Of a DNA stretch of 64,000 nt, positions 45,301 to 54,861 are shown one piece after another (within the stretch, counting starts at the first letter, position 1; every line of letters begins with the position of its first letter). Made by a program: the position numbers and the translations under genes. Under the pieces are notes generated by a model, which had not been told where the DNA came from, did no database searches, and worked only from the letters and a program-made list of their open reading frames with translations. The stretch lies in NCBI GenBank assembly GCA_007115705.1, contig QXEO01000881.1:806001-870000 (forward strand). The letters are read 5' to 3'. This DNA is from Dactylis glomerata. Its lineage: Eukaryota; Streptophyta; Magnoliopsida; Poales; Poaceae.

Positions 45301-47731
45301 CTTGTCTACTGCGCCGATCTTGGCAGCGCCGGCTCCGCGGGAGCCAATGCTGCTCTACATTGCAGCAACCCCACACGTCATCAGCGTGGTGATCGTGGTG
45401 GAGCGCACCGAAGAAGGCAAAGAGCTGCCAGTTCAACGCCCGGTGTACTACCTGAGTGAGGTGCTCACTCTCTCCAAACAGAACTACCCGCACTATCAGA
45501 AGGTTGCGTACGGCGTGTACATGGCGGCCAAGAAGCTGAAGCACTACTTCGAAGAGCACCCAATCACGGTGGTAAGCACCACCCCGCTCTCGGAGATTAT
45601 TGGGTGTAAGGACGCGTTGGGAAGAGTGGCCAAGTGGGCGATTGAGCTCGCAGCTCATACCATTCAGTACAAGCCCAGGACGACGATCAAGTCGCAGATC
45701 ATAGCGGATTTCTTCGCTGACTGGGGAGAGCACCAGTACTTGCCGCCGGCTCCAGACTCCACCCACTGGCGCATGCACTTTGATGGCTCCAAGCTGCTCG
45801 GGGGCTTGGGAGCCGGCGTCGTCTTGACCTCTCCCAAGGGAGACAAGCTGCAGTACGTGCTGCAGATGCATTTTCGAGCATCAAACAACGTCGCCGAATA
45901 CGAAGCCCTGGTGCATGGGCTCAAGATGGCCAAGCAGATCGGAATCAGGAGGATTCTTTGCTTCGGAGACTCCGACCTGGTAACGCACCAGGTCTCAGGG
46001 GATTGGGACGCTAAGGACGCCAACATGGCCTCCTATCGCTTCTACGTGCAGCAGCTCAGTGGATTCTTCGAGGGCTGCGAGTTCCACCATGTCCCCAGAG
46101 CAAACAACGAAGAAGCGGACCGGTTGTCTAAGATCGGCTCCACCAAGCAGGATATCCCGGCTGGGGTGTCCCTGGAGATCATCCACAAGCCGTCAATCAA
46201 GCCTTCGCCGGAGTCCATATCCATCTACGTGCCTGGAGATCCGGCCCCGGCTCTGGTACCGCCACCAGACCCGGGGGAAGCCGCCTCGGGGCTGAAGGAG
46301 CTAGCCGGCCAGCCCAGCACGGCCGGCTCGACGAAGAACGAGGGGACTGCCGGCTCCACGCCCGCTCCTCCAGCCGGACAATCAGATGAAGCCGGCACGA
46401 CGGCGGACCCGGGGGCTGCCGATCCTCTGGTCACCAATGTCTTCCACATTCGGGAGATACCTTCTTGGGCGGAGCCATTCTCCAACTACCTCATCACCGG
46501 AGATCTGCCGCAAGACGAAGTGGAAGCTAGGCGAATCCAACGACGAGCGGGGGCATACACCATCATCAACAGCGAGCTGTACAAGCGCAGCGTGTCAGGC
46601 ATCTTCCAGAAGTGCATCGAGCAGGAAGAAGGGATGGAGCTGCTAAGGGAGATACACCAAGGGGAGTGCGGACACCACGCCTCTTCCAGAGCTTTGGTGG
46701 CCAAGGCCTTCCGCCATGGTTTCTACTGGCCGATGGCCAAACAGAATGCAGAGCAGCTGGTGAAGCAATGCAACGGCTGTCAGCGCTTCTCCAAGCACAG
46801 AAACACTCCAGCGGCAGCCCTCAAGACCATCCCGCTCGCCTGGCCATTCGCTGTCTGGGGCCTGGACATGGTAGGGCCATTCAAGACCGCACCCGGGGGC
46901 TTGACGCATCTGCTGGTTGCTGTGGACAAGTTCACCAAGTGGATCGAAGCCAAACCAATCAAGAAGCTCGACGGCTCGTCCACGATCAAGTTCTTCAACG
47001 AGATCATCACGAGATATGGAATACCCCACAGCATCATCACCGACAACGAGACAAACTTTGCGAAGGGAGTCTTTGCTGATTACTGTGGTCAGAAAGGCAT
47101 CCGGCTGGACTTAGCATCGGTGGCGCACCCACAGTCAAATGGACAGGTGGAAAAGGCAAATGGGCTGATCCTAGCCGGCATCAAACCAAGACTGGTCGAG
47201 CCTCTCGAGCGCTCAGCCGGCTGTTGGGTCGAGGAGCTACCCTCAGTGCTCTGGAGCCTGCGCACCACTCCAAACCGTTCTGTGGGCTTCACACCCTTCT
47301 TCTTAGTCTATGTAGCAAAGGCGGTGTTACCCACGGACATCGAGTTCGATGCTCCCAGAGTTGTCCAGTACACGGAGCAACAAGCAAAAGAAGCTCGCGA
47401 AGATGGTGTCGACCTCCTCAAGGAGGCTCGAGAGCAGGCTCTGGCTAGATCAGCGCTCTACCAGCAGCAGCTGCGACGATACCACAGCCGGAAAATTCGC
47501 CCGCTCGCGTTTCGCGAAGGTGATCTCGTACTCCGGCTGGTCCAAAGCACTAAAGGCATGCATAAGCTGTCTCCTCCCTGGGAGGGACCGTTCATTGTCA
47601 GCCGGGTGTTGGGCAATGGGGCATATTACCTCATCGACGCACAAGAGCCCAGAAAGAACAAGGCAGACAACTCTGACAAGGAGACCGAGCGTCCCTGGAA
47701 TGTCAGTCTCTTAAGACCTTTCTTCTGCTAA
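42356..47731 (+). pseudogene. Element D gag-pol, three nonsense codons and a gag deletion
   Basis: One reading frame runs from 42356 to TAA 47729-47731, with TAG at 43946-43948, 44330-44332 and 44945-44947. No frameshift is needed. The gag part (to about 43300) keeps an N-terminal domain (FGTFDFVDDN) but lacks the usual capsid domain: it passes from a Gly/Arg-rich stretch straight to YTLDAALDQPCKFHTSPGR. Protease: VLIDGGSSINLLY, Asp codon at 43766. RT: YVDD at 44915-44926. The first RNase H with connection is at about 45330-45720. A second, plant-type RNase H (WRMHFDGSK..., about 45763-46130) with D, E, D motifs is the mark of the Tat group. Integrase has the HHCC finger (about 46655-46790) and core GLDMVG, ITDNETNF and SNGQVEKAN. 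The first ATG is well inside gag; the frame before it may be leader. Confidence 0.88.
42357..42374 (+). other. Primer binding site of element D
   Basis: TGGCGCCCACTGTGGGGC begins 2 bp after the 5' LTR. This is the primer-site type of many grass Tat/RIRE2-like elements; I did not assign the tRNA. Confidence 0.65.
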
Positions 47732-49156
47732 GGCAAAAGCTTGTACCCCGAAAATGTGTCAATGAATAAAGGAAAACAGAGCGGCAAGTTACGGCCGGCT
47801 CCGGGGAAAAACACTCCGTGCATGTTTTACTTCCTGCGTTATTCACTTGACCGGCCGCCGGCTCCAGGCACCGAGCCACAGCCGGCTGCCCCGAAAACGA
47901 TCGATCTCTCGCCAGCCGGATGATTACCGCGTATGACGAAGGTCTCGAGCCCAACCTCCACCTCCCAGCTCCGCGTAGCCGGACGGATAGGAGCCGGCAG
48001 GCCACATACGAGGGAAAGCCGCGGAGCAAAACCACAAGCGACAGAAAAAACCCGCTCAACCAAGCGTCAAGGGTAGTGTCTGTCAACTAATCGTAGGCTA
48101 GCACGAGTCGGGAGCCCGATAGACTGAAGTACTACTTCTCACTCCGCGGCACGCTCCCACCCTAGGCCGGCATTCGGCTGCCGGCCCAAGGGAGACCAAC
48201 CGGCACCAGGCTGCCGGTTGGGGGTAGAAGGGCCGAAGGGTGGGAAGATTAAGGAAAAGGTTGAGGGAACCGGGCAAGTGCAAAGCCAGCGGGTAGCTGA
48301 CAGATACGATCTTTGGCGTTTGGGCTGAGAAGCCACGCCCAAGAGGTTCGAAGCTAGAGCTGCCTCGCCTGGCAGTTGGCATCGTTCGCAAGAAGTCAGT
48401 TTCGAGCTAGCTGATAGTCCAGCTACCCCAAAACTCGGGGGCTAGGGGGAAAGGGAATTGGCCCTCAGAAGCAGGCCAGCCCCAGTACCTCGCCGGCTGT
48501 TCGAGCAGCCGGCGCTGCGACACGATCGACAAGCAAGCAATGAAATCGAAAACTTAAGACTCGCAAAGCAACAGCTAGAGCTAGAGGCTAGGAGGTCCGC
48601 TCCAATCACGGCTCGAAACGTGCGAAGACTTGGGAAAGGAAAACGCGCCGGCTCCGACCCTTGCCCGAGCCGGTACCAGATGCGTCTCCTGTTCCGTCCG
48701 CACTGGAGCCGGAGCTAGCCCATCCTTCCTGGAGCCGGCCAGCAGAAGCGCCGGTCCATTCACGCTGGAGCCGGAGCTAGCCCGCACTTCCCAGAGCCGG
48801 CCAGCAGAAGCATCGTTCCCCCCGCATCAAAGCCGGAGGAGCCCTGCTCGAAGCGTTTCCCAGGCCGGTGACTATCGTAGTCTCTACCTACTGATTTGCA
48901 CAACAAGCGATTTCGCTAAGGGAAGAACCGTCGCGGCGCAGCGATGTCAAGCAGAAGGCATTTTGAGCGACAGCAAGCGATGAAAAGCGAGTAAGGATTT
49001 GCAGGAAATTAAAGAAGTTCTTAAGCCATACGGTGGGCGGTTACATACTAAGGGCCACGCTAAGGGCCGAAGAAGCAAAGGAATTTCCCCTTCCTACCCC
49101 TGGACTCCTGTTGACGACGCCGTCGCCAAGAAGGAGGCTTCGGGACCGCTCGCCGA
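47732..49156 (+). other. Element D 3' non-coding region
   Basis: No sense gene after integrase. The sequence is saturated with AGCCGGC/GCCGGCT motifs. It also contains a PPT-like copy ACTCGGGGGCTAG (48433-48445), nearly the same as the true PPT before the 3' LTR (TTTCGGGGGCTAG, 50453-50465). Confidence 0.6.
48703..48826. repeat. Tandem duplication, about 62-bp unit
   Basis: Two adjacent imperfect units begin CTGGAGCCGGAGCTAGCCC at 48703 and 48765, and both contain GAGCCGGCCAGCAGAAGC. Confidence 0.75.
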
Positions 49157-49957
49157 TCATGGCCAGGGGGAGTAGGCGCGGGCGCAGCCGGATCCGTCGA
49201 TGACCCGGACGCAAAGGATGTGCGACCCAGCGCGGTGAGTCAGAAGGAGAGACCACCCCCGCTCCAGGCCGTAGTCGCTGAAGAATCGCCCCCACCCTCC
49301 GGTGAGGTAGCTCTTCCCCTCCTCGTCATGGAGGACTTCGACGTCGTACAGCGGTTGCCCGCCGCTGCCGTCCTCGATCATGAAGCTCGTCGGGGGATTC
49401 CTCCCCATGGTGCCGATGAAGCTAGCAGGGAGCGGTAGACGCTCATCGCTCCCAGCCAGCAAGGGCGCCAAGGCAGTGGCAAACCCATGCACTGGCACAT
49501 AGGAAAGCCGCTGCTTGGTGGGTGGCCGCGGCGGCGCCTTCTGCGTCTTCCCGGCGGCCGCGCTGGAGGAACCGCCGACGTCTAGACCGGCGAGGCCAGG
49601 AGGGGCGGCTCCAAATGCCATCGCGGCGCCGACAAGGGCTGCCGCCGCTTGCAGGGGCGTCCCGGAGAGGCCGGCGACGGAGGCCGCGGCCGTGGAAACC
49701 GCGGCGTCGCTGGCAGCCGCAGCCGCAGTCCCGCCAGGAGCTGCGGTGCTGGAGGAGTGGCCGATCCTGAGGGGCCCGGAGGCGGCCGCGGCGGCCGCGG
49801 CTGAAAGCGCGGCCAGGGTCTTCTTGTTGCGGCTGCCCTTCGGGCGACCGCGTTTCTGAGGCAATGGCGGTTTCCCCGCCGGGCCACCGAGCGGGCGACC
49901 TTGCTCGCCTGGCCCGTCGCCGGCCCCGGCTCCGTCGTTCGCCCTGGGTGCCGACAT
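49157..49957 (-). CDS. Antisense AT-hook / B3-domain-like protein in element D
   Basis: From the first ATG (49957-49955) a 266-codon frame reads antisense to gag-pol and ends at TGA 49159-49157. It is open further upstream to 50149, without an ATG there. Residues 35-46 (KRGRPKGSRNKK) hold a classical AT-hook. An Ala-rich linker (50-125) follows, as in plant AT-hook proteins. Residues about 158-260 look like a plant B3 DNA-binding domain of REM type: LPLPASFI, then DVEV, GGWGRFFSDYGLERGW and LCVRVIDGSGC, matching the B3 order of LP-x-x-F, a strand, GW-x-x-F-x-x-D-x-x-L-x-x-G and a final strand. It has no internal stop, although the sense pol has three. Antisense extra ORFs are known in Tat elements (for example Grande), but I know of no described B3 case. 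It could bind DNA to regulate the LTR or guide integration. It might be a chance GC-rich frame, but the B3 pattern argues against that. Confidence 0.68.
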   Translation of the reverse strand: MSAPRANDGAGAGDGPGEQGRPLGGPAGKPPLPQKRGRPKGSRNKKTLAALSAAAAAAASGPLRIGHSSSTAAPGGTAAAAASDAAVSTAAASVAGLSGTPLQAAAALVGAAMAFGAAPPGLAGLDVGGSSSAAAGKTQKAPPRPPTKQRLSYVPVHGFATALAPLLAGSDERLPLPASFIGTMGRNPPTSFMIEDGSGGQPLYDVEVLHDEEGKSYLTGGWGRFFSDYGLERGWSLLLTHRAGSHILCVRVIDGSGCARAYSPWP

Positions 49958-50050
49958 TGAGAGCGGAGCGGGAGGTGTGGAGGCGACGGTTCCAGCCAAG
50001 TGAGGGAAACGAGACGCTCGAGAGTGAAGAAAACCCTCGAAGGTTCCGAG

Positions 50051-50058
50051 ATTTAAAG
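50051..50058 (-). promoter_or_regulatory. Possible TATA box for the antisense ORF
   Basis: On the minus strand CCTTTAAATCTC is about 95 bp before ATG 49957. The region between it and the 3' LTR (50060-50465) could hold an antisense promoter. Weak evidence. Confidence 0.3.
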
Positions 50059-50465
50059 GATAACCCACGACGTTTCGGTAACCAATTTCCGTATCGTGCG
50101 CCACTGTGACAGTTGCCACAGCGGATCGTGGGAGGAGTTGATGAGACACGTCGTTTCAGCTCGATGACTTGGGAAGTTGTGGTGATGATGATTCCGAAGT
50201 CAAAATGACGAGACTGGTCACTGGCGCGCTGCGCCGGCGATCTCCCAAGAGGCCGATTCGTGGCCTCCAGCCTGGCCGCGTCCTAGAGCCGGCTCGTCCC
50301 GAGACGGCCGGAAGGACTCCGCATGGCCTAGCCCTGATGACTGGATCGACCCAGCCAGATCGGGGATCCTGAGACTTCGATAAGGACAATCAAGACTTCG
50401 GCGAAAAGAGGAACCCGCCGAAGCCCCATGCTAGCCCATGAGACTTCGCCAGTTTCGGGGGCTAG

Positions 50466-51207
50466 TGTCGTGGGGATGACTTAGGGGGCGCACCACGAGC
50501 CAGGCAATATGCCGGCTGGCGTCCCAGGAATCCCCATGGTTTCGGCACGAGAAGGCCGGCTCCACCCGAAGGGCCGGCTGCGCCAGCAGCCGGCTGACGA
50601 CTGTGCCGAGGAGGGCTGGAGCCGGGCGATGGAGAGAAAACTCCTCCAACGGCCGTCTCGCCAAAAGCAGAACGGCCCCGACAAGAGCGACAGAGGCGCA
50701 GACAGGAATGACGAGCGCCACGACCACGACCAACCAATGAGAGGGCGAGGATCCTTCCCCACGGCAGGATCCGAGGCGAAGGAGAGGGGATATGCTCTCC
50801 AGATGCCGGCCTGAGGAAAAGGCACTTTATAAAGTGCATTTGCCAGAGCGTGGCCAGAGGAGATCAGGCCAAGGACGCCGCCGCCAAGGAGCCGGCAGCC
50901 GGCCAAAGCGTTACCGAAACCTGTAACCAGGCCCCCGTCTATATAAGGGGGCCTGGACCCTTAGCATAGGGGATCCGATCTTCTTCTTCCTCCTCTAGCC
51001 GAACAGCTCGAGGAGCACTGTAATTGTTACAATCCAATCAATCCGAAGCAGGCAGGAAGTAGGGGTTTACCTCCAACCGGGAGGGCCCTGAACCTGGGTA
51101 AATCGTGGTGTCTCTGTAGGCACAATCCCGAGCCGGACCCATCGTCACCAACGTCGAGCCCCTCCGATAAGCCTCCCCATGGCTACTGTCTCCAAATTCC
51201 TACGACA
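50466..51207 (+). repeat. Element D 3' LTR
   Basis: 742 bp, differing from the 5' LTR at five bases plus one small change near the end (AAAAAT versus AAATT). Followed by the CTTGG duplication. Confidence 0.93.
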
Positions 51208-51279
51208 CTTGGGGTTCCCAACGGGCTGGTCATTCACCACGCACAAGGACTGTCTGCTACACGCCTTTAAACGCCAGCA
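51208..51279 (+). repeat. Element A 3' LTR, second part
   Basis: After the duplicated CTTGG (51208-51212) the LTR resumes with GGTTCCCAACGGGCTGG and ends CGCCAGCA at 51279, matching 36112-36178. TGGTG follows. Confidence 0.93.
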
Positions 51280-51284
51280 TGGTG

Positions 51285-52990
51285 CCCATTTACATGCACT
51301 AACATGTAAAGGGCATAGTTCCCAATTGAAAGTTAAAAGTCTAAGACAAAGAAGTTTCTTCTTATGTAGTTAGATTAATTGGTATCAGGGAAGACTTATA
51401 ACAATTGAATTTTATACTAGTAAATCTTGCATATTGATTAAGGAGGTCCATAAAAGTCAATAATTGATTCTCTTTAGCTGGCAAAAATAACATTTCTATC
51501 ATCTGCATACTGAAACAATGGGAATATGAAGATTGAATTGTCCTTCATACTGGGCCAAGTTAACAATGCTCAATAGCAGATCACCTCCAAGTACATTTCG
51601 AAGAGAGTACAAAGGATCCCCCTCTCTAACCCCCCTTTTGCAGGGAAAATTTCTCCCAGACAATCCTAAGAACATAAGAAGATGATAGAAATATCCTTAA
51701 CCCACTGTCGCACGAAAATGAGTGAAAATTTTACATGTCAATTTTCCCAACATTGCATGCTGTTCTATTGTGTCAAAAGGTTTCTCAAAATTGATTGGAT
51801 GGCCAATATCTTTATCTTAGATTTTTGACACTAATAAAAGTACCCGTAAGACATGTCCAAAAAATCTTTCATTATCCTTGATTTAATAAATCCATATTGA
51901 TTCTCATGGATGCACCTTGTTCTCTTCCCTAGAAACCAACTTGCAGTAAACTTGGTGAAAACCTTAAAACATGTATTAGTTAAAGAGATTGGCTGGTTTG
52001 CTTTTTGGGCAAAAAAGTCATGAAAAAACCATTAATATTCAGCAAGTAAATTTTCATTAATGAAATCCTGGCACATTTTAACAAAGTCCTTCTTGAATGT
52101 GTGCCAGCACTGCGTTTCTAAAAATTAAAGTGAATCCATCATGTTTTGGTGCCTATTCAGGCTTCAAATGCTTTACTGCTCCCTCAATCTTATCAATAGA
52201 AAAGGGTTAGCCAGACTATGAAGACTGTCAACCATGGGAAAAAATTGGGCTAAATCCAGAGCTGCAACAGGGGAAAGAAACTCCCCTTTTCTTTTGAAAC
52301 ATTGCCAAAAGGCAGCTGCTTTTTGTTGGAGATTCACCAACACAATATCTTCATTTGACATGTCTTCTATAATACTATGCTTGTACCTTAGCCCTTGCAT
52401 GGAAATACTTAGTATTTTCCCCCATTTAACTGCACTTGTCTTATTTTGCATCTTTTTTTTCAATAATCATACTAAATGCCCAAAAGATGAATCCTATGTG
52501 CTTTAACTATTGTCCTGAAATTAAACTGAGGCATGCTTAACCATTTGTTGTTGTCCAACCGATCAAAAACAACACCATTGCACATTTCTATCCAAAGCTT
52601 GATGTGACATAGGCCTCCCCCCCATTTTTCAGCGCATATCTCAACACCTCTAACTTCGCGGCAATTTTACCCACACTAGAGGAAGCTTTCACTCATTGTT
52701 TCCAAAAACATTCCACCAGAGCATGAAAACATGGCTGCTTTACCCAATTTTTAGAAATTCTAAACACTTTTTCTTTTGGAATTGTTGTTGAAATAGACTA
52801 CACAAGGGATGTGATCAGAAGTTGTTTTTGCCAAGGAAACATGTTACCTGTATGATTTGCACTCATTCTAAGTACATGCATGTGTTAGAGAGTAGTCTAG
52901 TTATGTGCACGAATAAACAAGGATGAAGTGACGCCACATATTATTGTTAACAATATAATTTTTTTGCCTGAGGGTTTACAAAGCGTACAA
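51285..52990 (-). pseudogene. Old LINE, endonuclease to RT piece
   Basis: On the minus strand, degenerate ORF2 is readable despite many stops: an endonuclease SDH motif (52819-52811), a PDGFT-type RT motif near 52130, a FEKPFD motif near 51780, CKRGVREGDPLY near 51650 and QYADD at 51512-51498. It continues into 34506-33791 once element A is removed. It is the oldest recognisable insertion of this part. Confidence 0.75.
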
Positions 52991-53583
52991 AAAAGCCTAC
53001 TCTCCTAGAGTTAGAAGACCCAAATGCTTAGCTACCATGAAAACCCAAGTGCTTTACCTCCACCTTGATACACACGAAGACAATCTGTGGCATCGTGCTC
53101 AAGTTCTTGAAAACACTTCCATTTTGCTTAGTCCATAAGCGATAAGCATAATCAACATTGTGAGTGCTTATCTTTAATCAAAATCCCACCCCACTTCAGT
53201 GTGAGATGCCTAACACTGGATCCCACAATAATCTGAGATAATCTGGGTACAATCTAGATACAACCGCAGCGTCATGCTAGGAAAGGATTTCGGCTATGCC
53301 GTGTGGAGGAAGTAGAAGGCAAGTCCCAGAAGGGATCTAGTTTAGATTACAATTCTATGCCATTTTCATCCATCGCCTGTGGTTTACTTCTCTGCTTGCT
53401 CCTTCCCTGAGTGTGTGGTCTTGGGCTGGGCCGATTCGGCCGTGGCTTGTTGGGCCTTGCTTCTCTCCTCGCGGCCCATCTGTCTCCTTCTCACCTTCAA
53501 TGCTTTAGGCAATAGCTATGTCATGACGATACCCCGCCTGGAGGACTAGCTTGTCCCCAAGATGGTGCAAGCAGGCAGTGCTA
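52991..53583 (-). mobile_element. Possible gypsy pol tail and unassigned DNA
   Basis: On the minus strand near 53575-53515 one frame reads HHLGDKLVLQAGYRHDIA, like the C-terminal end of gypsy pol proteins (LEDKL...GGRDV). The rest (52991-53500) shows nothing clear. Low confidence. Confidence 0.3.
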
Positions 53584-54861
53584 TGGCGGTGTGTGATAGT
53601 GTAAATCACCGTCCAGTTGGGAACCCCAAGAGGAAGGTTTGATGAGTACAGCAGCGAGTTTTCCCTCAGTAAGAAACCAAGGTTTAATCGTATCCAGGAA
53701 AAAGCCAAACGTCTGAAGGTGATGCCCGCTAGCTTCACGACAGCTCCGGACAATTTATATGGCGCCTCGTCCAGGCTTTGCTTGCAAGCAGCAACGTGGA
53801 ACCTGCACACAACACAACCAAATACTTTGCTCCCAACTTACGATGAGGTTGTCAATCTCACCGGTTTTATGTAAACAAAGGGTATGAGCATATCGAGTGG
53901 AAAGCAATAGTAGTATGCAAGTAAAGTAAGTAGTGCGAGTAAAGTAAACAGGTGATAGCAATATAAAGGAAATAGGACCGGGGTCCACAGTTCACTAGTG
54001 GTGTCTCTCCATAAGATAAATAGCACATGCTGGGTAAACAAATTACAGTTGGGCAATTGATAGAATAAAGATAACGTGCTTATGTCGAGAGGATCACTAT
54101 GATATTTACTCTGGGCATTACAACAAAATACATAGACCGCCATCCAACTGCATCTATGACTAATAATCCACTCACGGGAATATCGTCCGAACACCCCATG
54201 AGTATTAAGTTGCGAACAACAGATAACTGCATTAATCAAAGTGTGTAATGTAAACAAAGCATATGCCCTTGGACATAAGAATGTTGTTTTCTCCCTAGTG
54301 GCAACAACACATCTACAACCTTAGAGGTTTCTATCACTCCCCCAGATTAAATAGAGGCATGAACCCAACTATCGAGCATAAATACCCCCTCTTGGAGTCA
54401 CTAGTATCTACTCGGCCAAGATAGCTACTAACAACGGAGAACATGCAAGATCATAAACAACATAGAGATAACATAAGATAATATTCAGCACATCAACTCA
54501 ATCATAACACCAATATTCATTGGATCCCAACAAACACAACATGTAGAATTACATAACAGTGATCGCGATCATGTAAGGCAGCTCACGAGATCTAAACATG
54601 AAGCACATGGTGGAGAAGACAACCATCTAGCTACTGCTATGGACCCATAGTCCAAGGTAGACTACTCACTCATCACGCCGGAGGCAAGCATGGTGATGAA
54701 GAAGACCTCCGGTGGTGATTCCCCTCTCCGGCAGGGTGCCGGGAAGAGCTTCTGGACCCTCCCAATCTCGGGTCGATGATGGCGGCGGATCGCTATGTGT
54801 TTCTGGAAAATTGATCGGGTTCTTAGGTTTTCCCATCGGGGGGTCTTTATAGGCGAAGGGG
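53584..54861 (-). repeat. Element C 3' LTR, left part (minus strand)
   Basis: The reverse complement matches the Athila LTR from about position 360 to its end, including the leader with CGCCTATAAAGACC (inverted at the right edge). The distal end diverges after GGGGTTCCCAA, so the left limit (about 53584, at TGGCGGTGTG) is uncertain. It is cut at AGGGG (54857-54861) by element B and continues at 63325. Confidence 0.8.

Larger units (their letters stand above)
41612..51207 (+). mobile_element. Element D: Tat-lineage Ty3/gypsy retrotransposon
   Basis: LTRs 41612-42354 (743 bp) and 50466-51207 (742 bp) begin TGTCGTGGGG and end CTACGACA. TSD CTTGG is at 41607-41611 and 51208-51212, inside the 3' LTR of element A. 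I count 6-7 differences between the LTRs (just under 1%), so it is younger than element A. The order is gag-protease-RT-RNase H-second RNase H-integrase, then a 2.7-kb 3' region with an antisense ORF. The frame has three in-frame TAG codons and lacks most of the capsid domain, so this copy is defective. Confidence 0.93.
34507..51279 (+). mobile_element. Element A: non-autonomous Athila-lineage LTR retrotransposon
   Basis: TSD TGGTG is at 34502-34506 and 51280-51284. The 5' LTR is 34507-36178 (1672 bp, TG...CA). The 3' LTR is 40006-41611 plus 51213-51279, split by element D. The primer site fits tRNA-Asp, as in Athila. The internal region has only a short gag-like ORF and a 2.9-kb non-coding tail; protease, RT and integrase are absent. 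By eye the two LTRs differ at roughly 30 positions (about 2%). It inserted into an old minus-strand LINE. Confidence 0.92.

Noticed and set aside
50147..50149. GTG start for the antisense ORF giving 330 residues
   Set aside because: Non-ATG start; the first ATG at 49957 keeps all recognised domains and is preceded by a TATA-like box.
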